Shown piece by piece: positions 33,428-43,521 of a stretch of DNA of 64,000 bases. Both the position numbers and the translations under genes were made by a program. The DNA comes from Spongilla lacustris (lineage: Eukaryota; Porifera; Demospongiae; Spongillida; Spongillidae). The notes beneath the pieces were generated by a model that ran no database searches, was not told the origin of the DNA, and saw only the letters and a list, made by a program, of their open reading frames with translations. The stretch covers positions 7,476,964 through 7,540,963 of the forward strand of contig OX442428.1 in NCBI GenBank assembly GCA_949361645.1, in the 5' to 3' direction. Every line of letters begins with the position of its first letter. Position 1 is the first letter of the stretch.

Positions 33428-33640
33428 AAACTTCTCTATCGAGAAAGTGATCGGTGGGATGTAGGATTGGTGTTTTCTTTGGCTTGGTCCTTTGCTGAAT
33501 TATTAGAACCGCCTGTGTCTGCAGCTGTGTACGTTAATTGTGGTAGCCTGGCAACAGTAAATTAAGACGCTCATTTGAGGTCATATTGCATACTGCTAGC
33601 AGAGATAATATATATTATCTCTGCTGCTAGGCAACCGAGA
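33428..33640. repeat. MITE-related fragment and short palindrome
   Basis: CTTCTCTATCGAGAAAGTGA at 33431 resembles the outer arm of the family 1 hairpin MITE. At about 33594-33635 a perfect-looking palindrome is centred on AGATAATATATATTATCT. Confidence 0.45.
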
Positions 33641-34331
33641 ATTTTTACCGCGATAATGAATTGCACCTGCTCGCATCATTTCACGGCATTTCATCACCAG
33701 CTTACAACTGTAGGTCTTATTTGTATGAAAGAGCACGTTTGGAAATCAAATGCAACTTTTTGAAGCTAATCTCGTCTTCTTACGACGTTCCTGTCGCGAG
33801 CTGAACGGAAGACGACGGAGGAGATGAACAAAAATTAAATGACGGAATTTTGGTACCGACTTGTCACTCCACGTAAACGGCACTGTTTAGCGAAGCTTAC
33901 GTTATATGTGCATATCTGTCATGTTTGTGATGGATTATATGCGAGCTGGCGAGTAAAGGCAACGCTTCCTTACCGTTTTATAACGCTCGATCAAAAACCA
34001 CGCCCACGAAGCCAATCCTACCAGAGATAATATATTTAAACCACTACCGTGGGTCCTGATATTTGTTCATCAAATGAATGAAACTTTAGGGGAATGTTAT
34101 CCGATAAACTCGATTATGCTCTAAGTGCATATACTTTTCCTAATATTTCTATGCATGTAAGTGGTAGGTCTGAAATCTCGGGTAAAAGTTTTTCAATATC
34201 ATTTTAATGAATAATTAATCACATGTGAATGATTAATATATACTGATGCGGGATTGTCAAAAATAGCTACAATGGGTAAGGTAATGTACTATTATCTCCC
34301 AGAAGAGAGCAGACAAATCTTAAGAGGCAGC

Positions 34332-34999
34332 CAGTGTTGCCGCGAAATAGCCTTCATCCTTAATCGTCTATATCGCGATATGAGCATTTAATCGCGATAT
34401 AAATATCGCGATATAGTAAATTATTCATGATCAATTATTGCTTGGTTATTAAATGTTGGAGTGAATAGTTATGGTTACGTGTACTTACGCTAAATGTACT
34501 TGCTACCACAGACGATTGATCGCAAAGCTTTCAAAACTGCCGTATGGGAGGCTTTGGAAGGAACAATTTTTTAGCTACATGATAGCTTGCGCAATTTTCC
34601 CAAGCAGCCTGTCAGCAGAAATCAATTTCAGAAAATATGATCCATTGTTGTGGTGGAGGAATCATCGATCATATTTCCTACCATAGCTAAACCAGCTATT
34701 TCCTTAAGAAAAGGTTGCGCCCGTGGGGGCGTGGCATCTTGCATGATTGGCAATTGTAAGGCAAAATTCAAACTGAACTGGTTTAACTGTAACAGCAAAT
34801 TATTTTCATTGATTATACATAAATGCATGTTTATTCTCTGCTCGTTTGTAAATTCGATTTATGTATATCTTTGTTTACGTCCATGCACGCAATTTTTATT
34901 TCTGTATATCTTTGTTTAGGTCCGTGCACGTTTATTTCGCGATATGACTAAAGATTAATCGCGATATATCGCCTTTCGCGATATATCGCGGCAACACTG
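34332..34999 (+). mobile_element. hAT deletion derivative with TCGCGA repeats, 8-bp target duplication
   Basis: Ends are CAGTGTTGCCGCGAAA and TATCGCGGCAACACTG, with GAGGCAGC on both sides (34324-34331, 35000-35007). Both subterminal regions are packed with ATCGCGAT palindromes. The interior keeps a hAT transposase C-terminal fragment on the plus strand. Confidence 0.9.
34471..34700 (+). pseudogene. hAT transposase dimerisation-domain remnant
   Basis: The frame reads EINFRKYDPLLWWRNHRSYF, then in another frame PTIAKPA. This matches the D-P-L-x-W-W-(4)-Y-P-x-(I/L)-A pattern of the hAT C-terminal dimerisation domain. Only this part remains and the frame is broken once. Confidence 0.7.
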
Positions 35000-35007
35000 G
35001 AGGCAGC

Positions 35008-35349
35008 TATAGCAGCAGATGCCCAACATATCCTGGTCCATATACTCCATCTCTCACGAAACCAGGGGAACTGCCACGAAAAAATAATGTTATCTCAGTT
35101 TATAGCATTTGAGTAGAAAATAAGAACCGCAAATATGATTTATTAAATATTTGCTTTTATAATCAAGATAAATTCAAGAAATTTGGTCACCATGTTTTTA
35201 TTAAAATTTAAGACCGTCTACGTCACTGGTCTCAGAAATCCATTGTGCGCGTATACAGAATGCCTCACTGCATTGCCAAAGCCCAAAGGGTGTATATGAA
35301 TCGTGATAATAAGTGCCCAAAGGGTGTTAGTTTTCATCGTTTAGGGGTG
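35008..35349. other. Spacer between two related hAT derivatives
   Basis: No gene is seen. A short direct repeat GCCCAAAGGGTGT occurs at 35281 and 35317. Confidence 0.35.
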
Positions 35350-36135
35350 CAGTGTTGCCGCGAAATAGCCTTCATCCTTAATCGTCTATATCGCGATGTA
35401 TCGCGATATGAGCATTTAATCGCGATATTATGTGATATAGTAAATTATTCATGATCAATTATTGCTTGGTTATTAATCTTGGAGTGAATAGTTATGGTTA
35501 CCGGTGTTACCACGAAGGATATGGTACAGGTATACGTGTGTACTTACGCTAAATGTACTTGCTACCACAGACGATTTCATGAGCGTTGATCGCAAAGCCT
35601 TCAAAACTGCAGTATGGGAGGCTTTGGAAGGAACAATTTTTTAGCTACATGATAGCTTGCGCAATGTTCCCAAGCAGCCTGTCAGCAGAAATCAATTTCA
35701 GAAAATATGATCTATTGTTGTGGTGGAGGAATCATCGATCATATTTCCCTACCATAGCTAAACCAGCAAGCAAGTACTTGTGCATCTTTACTTAGGTATT
35801 TTCCTTAAGAAAAGGTTGCGCCCGTGGGGGCGTGGCATCTTGCATGTAAGGCTGCAGCTGCATTGGCAATTGTAAGGCAAAATTCAAACTGAACTCTTTA
35901 ACTGTAACAGTAAATTATTTTCATTGATATACATGTACATAAATCAAATGTATGTTTATTCTTTGCTCGTTTTATTTCTGTATATCTTTGTTTACGTCCA
36001 TGCAAGTAATTTTTATTTCTATATATCTTTGTTTACGTCCGTGCACGTTTATTTCGCGATATGACAAAAGATTAATCGCGATATATCGCCTTTCGCGATA
36101 TAAACATTTAATCGCGATATATCGCGGCAACACTG
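35350..36135 (+). mobile_element. Second copy of the TCGCGA-rich hAT derivative
   Basis: It has the same ends as 34332-34999 and the same hAT remnant (35586-35795, with KYDLLLWWRNHRSYFPTIAK continuing in frame as PASKYL). It is longer because of small insertions and an extra Ile-Ser-Ile-Tyr duplication near 35990-36050. The 8-bp flanks (TAGGGGTG, TTTACCCC) do not match. Confidence 0.85.
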
Positions 36136-36426
36136 TTTACCCCCCAAAAACCCATCTCTGCTTCATCACGTAAGTTTTGTCATGCTTTTCAACTAGTATT
36201 CGTAAATACGACATATTGTGATAATATCGATCGCTCGTTTCAGTGGTTACTTGTACTCCATTTGACGGATATCTCCATAAATGACGCAAACGCTCGTGTA
36301 TGTAGCGAGCATTTCACCCCAGAGGACTATACATCCAGCTTGTTATCATGTGTACATGGCATGCGCATGTGTAGGCCTATATCCCCGGTGTAACAGGAAT
36401 ATATGTCCCCCCGGAATACGCGTCCT

Positions 36427-36510
36427 CCCCCCCCCCCCCCCCCCCCCCCCCCCGGACAATTATTCCTAGGAATAACTGTCCGCTTTAGGAATGCGAGTCC
36501 CCCCTATGTT
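36427..36510. repeat. Left palindrome unit and poly-C of the Ginger element
   Basis: After a C27 run comes GGACAATTATTCCTAGGAAT followed by AACTGTCC, a palindrome centred on CCTAGG, with a partial unit next to it. It matches the units at the right end. Confidence 0.8.
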
Positions 36511-36778
36511 TTTTGGATACATCCGCAACTTTGCTTGAGGATTAGTAACAGAACTAGGGGTGGACATAGGAATTCGGTGGTTACCGTTCTATGATCGATC
36601 GTTCATGCATACAATTACAATCAGTATAAATCTTAGATTTGGGATACTATACAATGTATAGTAAAGATTATTTCGTACTTCATATGACTATGCAGTTAAA
36701 CCGTATGGCTGTACTAGTCTAATATTCAGTCGCAAGCACTTAATTGGCTAAGATTTATGAATTGTCACCACGTGCATT

Positions 36779-38460
36779 TTGGTAATGGACGGAAAGCTAA
36801 CTACTCCGCCTGAAAATGGAAATGAGCAGCAGTTGTATGACGACGTATTCATGTATTTACAAAAACAGGAGTACAGGAAGGATATCGATGTAAGCAAAGA
36901 CTACAAAAGAGTTGTGCGTCGACGAGCAGAGAGCTTCATTTTGAGGGACGGGTTTGTATATTTGAAGAGAAAGATGGAGAAAGAAGGAATAGAAGGTCAA
37001 GAGAGGGAGTGGATCATTGACAAAACCGCACAGATGAGAGTGATTGAAGCAGTACATGTCACAGATTCGAGACTACGTACAGACATGTGACACATGTCAG
37101 AGATCAAATCCAAAGCTGTTAAAATCCTCCTCTGTTCTTCACCCTATACCAGTGAAACCGCAGGTATGGTACCAGATTGGCATTGACCTTGTTGGCCCCC
37201 TTAAAGTTTCACGGAAAGGAAACAAGTAAGCTTGGATTACAGTATCTGAGTATGATGAAAGATTTGTACATATACACGAAGGGCAGTTAATTACTCCCAA
37301 TATGACCTTTTTGTACTTTGTTCTCTCTCCATCCTAAATATGCATATACATGTGTGAATATATTGTGCTATGCTAAATATGAAAAGCTAAACTAAATGTA
37401 TTCCTGCATTATTATTATTTTTTGGCATAGTGTTATACATGTGTAGATAATTTGTACCTAAGGTGATATAAACATGCTGTGAGAGACAACACATCCCATG
37501 GAGTGTTTTGAATAGACCCTGTCATGAAGAGTCTTCTTAATTCTTTCACACATGACACTTCCTGCCACTTGTTGTAGAAGTGGGATAGAGGTCAAAGAAA
37601 TACTTTTTCTATGTGTTATGTATGTGTTTGAAGTAGATTGGAGTTGACAATTGCACAGACCTTGTTACATGCAGAATTTTATAGGTATTTGATAACCTGC
37701 ACAGACTACTTTTCAGAGTGGCCTGAAGCTCAAGCTCTACCTTCAAAATGTGCAGCGGGTGTAGCAAATTTTCTTTTGAGTTTGATAACTAGATTTGGAT
37801 GTTTTCAGATTTGCATATCTGACCAAGGTCGGGAATTTGTAAATGAAATAAACAACAATTTATTCGCATTAGCAGGAGTTGAGCATCATGTGAGTAGTGT
37901 GTACTACCCTCAAACTAATGGTCTGGATGAACGCATGAACCAAACTATAACTAAGGCAATTATGAAGTATGTGAACAGTGAATTAGAAGATTGGGATGAA
38001 AATATTGATGCAGTCTTATTCTCCTACAGGATTAGTATTCATGCATCAACTAAGTACACCCCATTTTTTTGATGTATGGAAGGGATGCAATCCTACCTAT
38101 ACAGCTTACAAAAAACCATCCGAAAAGTTTAGCTCAGAGCCTCAACTGCAAGTGCAAGGTTTGGAAGGCTGCGATACTGAACAGACCAACAAAGAAGGGT
38201 TACAGAATCGTATGGATGAAATAAAAAGGATTAGCCAAATTGTGATTCCCCAAGCCATAAAATTTATAAATGTAGCGCAAACTAGCCAAAAGTGTAATTA
38301 TGATAAAAGATGCACGCCAGCAGAATACTGTGAAGGAGATCTTGTACTAAAAAATAATGTAGCATGAGCAGGTGGGAAACAAGAAAAAAAGTGGTTAGGG
38401 CCTTACATTGTTGTTGAAAGATTTGACAAAGGAGTATGAGCATACAGCGGCAGTGCAATT
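36779..38460 (+). pseudogene. Ginger1 integrase (Gypsy-like DDE), broken
   Basis: This is the N-terminal part (MVMDGKLTTPPENGN at the start) of an integrase. The HHCC zinc module is damaged: after RVIEAVHV the His pair is deleted and the frame shifts, although CDTCQRSNPK with the Cys pair remains. A GT-AG intron (37226-37684) is followed by the catalytic core: Asp in TCTDYFSEWPEAQ, Asp in ISDQGREFVN, and Glu in YPQTNGLDERMN, so all three acidic residues are present. A run of seven T near 38070 causes a frameshift. The GPY/F module (KKWLGPYIVVERFD) follows an in-frame TGA at about 38366. In life this enzyme would cut and paste the element. The start Met is the first one in the open frame near the left end. 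Confidence 0.85.
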
Positions 38461-38749
38461 GATCCAAACTATAAATTTGGAAGACACATCTCTTACTAAA
38501 AACAGTTCTACATGTAGCAGTACTCTTCCACATGATGACAATCACCAAATGCTGAATAAACAGCTGTATTCAACACATTTTTTGCGTTTATGGAGGACAG
38601 GGGCAGCAATGCTAGGGTACTCTGCAAAGGAAGATGAAGATTTTGATGCAAGTTATACTGTATAGTATCTAAAGAATACATGATTTGTTTTACCATTGTA
38701 TCCCTTCTAGCTATCAACATTAAATTTGAACATGGGTGAGTATGCTTTA

Positions 38750-40083
38750 AGTAAGGACTTAAATGTGGCTTCAACAAGGAGAAACCTTTAAAAGAAGTAT
38801 ATGATGGGGATTTTGTAATCATTGATGAGCAACTTCATGCTCAATCTGATGAGTTTAAGCAAAATGTTGTGCCTGCTAACCACAGTATGGTTCGAAAGCT
38901 TAACCTTATAGATCACTATTTGTCCACAAAGGGTAAATTCTGTGTGTCTAATTGTGTAGAGCTGTATGGAAAATTATATGTAATGCTGAATTCAGTTCAA
39001 ATGGATGACTTTTGTCAGTGGATCTATGACTCAAGAGAAAATGATGGTAATATATTTTATCTTGGTAAGTGGTATTTCGTAATGTAAATATTATATTATA
39101 CTATTATAATACCTCTAAAGGTCTGCATGAGCTCAGGAGAAGTTGATTCAAAAGGTAAGAGAATTTTAGATGCATAGTGTAATGCACATAATAAATTTCC
39201 ACGTTTAGAAGATAGAAATATTGAATATTGTTTTAAAACAGAAAAGGCTTTGTCAAATCAAGAAAAATATGTAGTGCTTGATGATTGTACAGAAAAGCAT
39301 CCCAGAAAAAAGACATTTAAAAAGGTTAAGGCGGTGACACAGTGGGTGAAAGTGGAAACTATCCAGCTTTATGAAAGGGACAAAAGGAACTTGATTTTAC
39401 AGTCTGGGTGGCTAGATGACAGAGTTATAAATGCAGCCCAAGCACTTCTGAAAAGCATGACTCATACTCCAGGGCTGCAGTGCACAAATTTGGGTTCAAA
39501 TCTAAGCTTTGAAGTCGTGAAAGAAAGCTTTGTGCAGATACTGCACAATGGAACTAACCACTGGGTGACTGTGTCCACTATCAACACTCAACCATCACAT
39601 ATCAATATTTATGACAGCAAATATTCAACTATTACAGAATCTCTAAGAGATCAAATTTGTGCACTTATGCACAGCTGCCAGCGAACAATTACTGTTCATC
39701 ACATCAATACAGATAACTAAAGCAAGAAAATGGGCAAGACTGTATATTGTATGCCATTGCATATGACACCAGCTTATGTAATGGTGATGATTTTACATCT
39801 GTACATTACAACAGCCAGAAGATAAGGGAGCATCTAGTACAATGCTTGCAAACCAGGCAGATGTTAAACTTCCCTTCCAACATGGTAAAAAGAGCACAAA
39901 CATTTGTCAACGAAGAACTCATTAATACATATTGCCACTGCCAACAACCACAGTCCTCATTTATGATAGAGTGCTCAGGATGTTCGGAGTGGTACCACAA
40001 GGAATGTGAAACCTCGATTCCTAAAACAGCTTATTATTTTTAAAAAGAACAAATGGTACTGCAGAAATTGCAAAAGATGCTAA
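38750..40083 (+). pseudogene. Ginger1 Ulp1-like (C48) protease and PHD finger, broken
   Basis: An uncharacterised linker (for example VPANHSMVRKLNLIDHYLS) comes first. Then an Ulp1-type cysteine protease: GWLDDRVINAAQALL, catalytic His in NGTNHWVTVS, Asp in NIYDSKYS, and Cys in ENGQDC (TGT at about 39741), the last in a shifted frame after a stop. A PHD finger follows: YCHCQQPQ, ECSGCSEWYHKEC and, after another frameshift, WYCRNCKRC. Protease plus PHD accompanies the integrase in Ginger1 proteins. PHD fingers of this type may steer insertion toward modified chromatin; that role is an inference. Confidence 0.8.
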
Positions 40084-40559
40084 TCCTAAGTTGTGCGCAT
40101 GCATGAAGCCATGAAGTTTTAGTGCAATTTCATGTCTTAGTGCAATTTCATGTCTACATATATAAACCTGAGAATTGCGGTAATTTATGTATGCATGCAA
40201 TTAAAGGTCGCATGCATGCAAAGCAGAAAATGCTCAATTCGGTAGGTGGCGAATGAATGTATATATGCACGCGTGCTGCATGGTTCAGTATACATGCAGG
40301 GACTTGATTCACGGACGCGCTATAGCGCTATGCACACAGTTCAGTTTGGGTTGTGATTTTAACCAAATCTTTATATGTTGTACATAGGTCCTAGGGCATG
40401 TTCAGTGTAAGAAACAGCTGCTGCATGACTTACACGTAAATCAACATATCACATGCAGGCTATACAGCGATGAGGCGGAAATGTTTATATACAACTATAT
40501 AAGACACCTGTTACATGTAACTCAGGCGGACACTTATTGAAGGTCAAGTTTGGGGGACA

Positions 40560-40708
40560 CACACTCATGGAGGCGGACACCTGTTCCTAGGAGGCAGTGT
40601 CCGGGGGGGACACTCCTTCCTAGGAATATGTGTCCGCGGCGGACAATGCTTCCTAGGAATAATTGTCCGGCCGGACAATTATTAGGGGGGACACGTATTC
40701 CTATTACA
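40560..40708. repeat. Right palindrome array of the Ginger element
   Basis: Three full units and one partial unit of about 30 bp have the plan GGACA-n-TTCCTAGGAA-n-TGTCC, separated by GG/CC-rich spacers. They probably serve as transposase binding sites or form hairpins; this is an inference. Confidence 0.8.
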
Positions 40709-40744
40709 CCGGTATGTACGTTGCATTAATAAGACAGTTACAAG

Positions 40745-40815
40745 TGCAGTTCGCGTAACACAATCTCCCGTTACCTACAATGGATTGGGAATAGGAAGAT
40801 GTATAGGATCGATCC
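40745..40815. repeat. Left arm of a palindromic locus hit by two insertions
   Basis: AATCTCCCGTTACC and GGGAATAGGAAGATGTATAG here are inverted at 48481-48523. The right arm resumes with TGTTACGTGAAC after 58753. The centre, GGATCGATCC, holds the first insertion. Confidence 0.8.
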
Positions 40816-43521
40816 CAGCGGCGGATCCAGGATTTCTGGAAGGGGGGATCTAATAACCATATTCATAAGCGGGGGTGGGTACTGGAGGGGGCGTGCCCCC
40901 TCCCGTAACAGCTAGGGGGTCTGGGGGAGCGCTGTAAGCTCCCCCAGTGGGGCCTGGAGCGAAGCCCCAGCCGCTTTTTCACTTTTGCGTTCATTTAGCA
41001 TGAAAATAAGCATACTTTGAAAGTGTATTCAATATTAATTGATAGCTAGCAAGCGCAATATTTGACTCTGAATTGATTAATATAGAAGTCTGCTTGAGTC
41101 AACGTGGATAAGGAAAACTCTACGCAAAGCCATTGTGACCGTATTCTGGTCTAAACGACAGACACGTTTTACCCTTAATTAGGTACAGTGACATTTTTTT
41201 CAAATCGTTATTTAAGGCACATAATATACATCATTGGAAAGAGCAAAAAATATACATTCCAACGATATCTTATGTTTATAGTGATTAGTTTCGTTGCGAG
41301 CACCACGCTATTCCAAAGATGTAATACGAAATGATCGCGAATGTACGCGAGTTAATGGGAACCGCGAAACAAAAACTGTCCCGGTTGAGTTTATAATCAG
41401 TGCAGAGATGCAACTAAGTGCAAAGACTTAACCAAAACGTTAAGTTACGATGACTCACTCATAACATACAGAGAGATGCATTGAAATCTGCTCCTATAAG
41501 TCATTTACACTTACCATTGGTTTTAAAGTTAAGGAAGGTTATTCTGTCAAATTGGTATCATAGCTGTATGCACTGAATTATGGTACAAAGTGGTGAAATA
41601 TACACAAATCACACTAATAATACACAATGCAAAACAAATATCCCATTATAACAACACAACACTATGTACAATGCAACATTATTCATGTATTAAGTTCACT
41701 TAAGTTAAGGTCACCAGCAATGTAATCTGCTAACAGCCCATATACTGTCATTGTAACGTTCTCCCCATCTTCTTCATCTTCATCTGATTTCCAGTACAAT
41801 ACAATGACTTTAGGAACTTTTGACTTTGTTAAAGGTTTCACACTTACTACATGACCATTATAGAGTACATTCTTCTCGTTCACATACCAAAGGTGTTCGA
41901 AGTAGAGACCAAGTATGGAGGATGTATCTGACAAAACTTTTAATATAATACTTACTTGATGAGGTGAAAGTTCAGGAAACTCATTCAGCAAGTTATGCTC
42001 CATCTCTACAACACAGCGTAACTTTTTTTCAATGCTTCTCCTGAAGGTATCTTCCTTCTTTTGATTTTTCACTTTTTGTCGTTGCTCTTGCAGTCTTGCA
42101 ATGTTTTTCTCATGCACTTGGAATGCATATCGTACTTTTTTACTCTGTTTTATGCAAAATGTTACCATCCTATGTTGTTCTACCAGTGGAAAAGAACACA
42201 ACCATAGCAGTGTTTTGTTTAACTTACTTTTAACTTTACTATCTAAAAATCCCACCTTCATACTTGTTGCTTTCCTAAAAAGGTAATCTGCGAGTCCAAG
42301 TGTGTGTTCAGCGGACATGTTATGAACAGGTGCAGAAAGTGTTTGCCGAGCTATTGATGGATCAAGGTGTGCCAAACTTCCTTCATAATATTCATATAGT
42401 TGTTTTTGTATCACATCTACTATTCCTCCAATTAGCAAACACAGCATACAATGTAATTCTTTCTTTTCCAACTCTTCAATTTCAGCGATTTGTAGTTTTT
42501 TCAATACTGTGTCAGCGTCTGGACTCAACGGTACGCCAAATGCATCTGTTTTTACTTGCAAAGCTAGTAAAGGGGATTCCTTAAGGCATTCAAATTCTGT
42601 AGACAAGTCTTAATAAACGTACTGCTTTCAAGGTTTGTTATTGCTTGATTTGTATACAACTGATGCATCCAAGGTCCAGTGACCAATTTCCCGATCAGCC
42701 CAAGTGCTCTTAACTGTAGTAGAATCTTATTGTTTCTTAAATCTTTTATTAATGCTGTCCTTAAAGTAGTTTTGCTATTGCACACATTTTCTAAATACAT
42801 CAAAAGCTTTTCCTGTAAATAATACAACACACCAGCTTGATGAAACATTACATGGAAACGATTCCCAACATAACGAACTATAATACTTGACTTTATATTA
42901 TTCTGTCTCAAAAAAAGTTTAAATCCAGCAGGATCACCTTTGCCCTGTTTAAATCTCATTTTATTCATCGCTATAATAAAATTTACAGCACAGCACTCCC
43001 TGCCAAAGGTATCACTTGTTATGCTATTGTCGTTATCATATGTGCGCAATACATTGCTGCTTTTCTTTGCTATGCCATCCAGAGGGTGAATGTTGCACTT
43101 AAGTTCCAATAATTCAATTTCTAATTTGTCCTGTAAACTTTGCACAACACAGTGATTAACAGCAACTCTATCACATAAGGTATTCTTTAAATTATTAACT
43201 ATTGTTGACTTGGTGTGAACATAATCTAAACTGTGAAAAGCAGCATACATAGTAACAATATTATGAATTGATTCACAAATATGTGATGTATAGTCATCTG
43301 TGGTACCACCTGCAATTGTTTTTAAACTTAACACGTATGATTTAGGAGGTGATGCTGCAACACTTATGTGTATTTCATTAACATGGTCTCCATTAACTGT
43401 AGTTGAATCCCAGGAAAGTGTAATATCTTTGTAATTATACATTATTTCTCCTACTTGTAAGTCACTTAATACTCCTAATTCATATGCACAGCAATTAACT
43501 GTGGATGGGTTTGGGAGGCTA

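Larger units (their letters stand above)
36389..40708 (+). mobile_element. Ginger1-type DNA transposon, CCGG target duplication
   Basis: It starts TGTAACAGGAATATATGTCC and ends ACACGTATTCCTATTACA, flanked by CCGG (36385-36388, 40709-40712). TGTNR ends, a 4-bp target, a Gypsy-like integrase, an Ulp1-like protease and a PHD finger are the defining features of Ginger1 transposons. It is 4,320 bp long. The coding region has several frameshifts and a stop, so the copy is dead. Confidence 0.9.
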
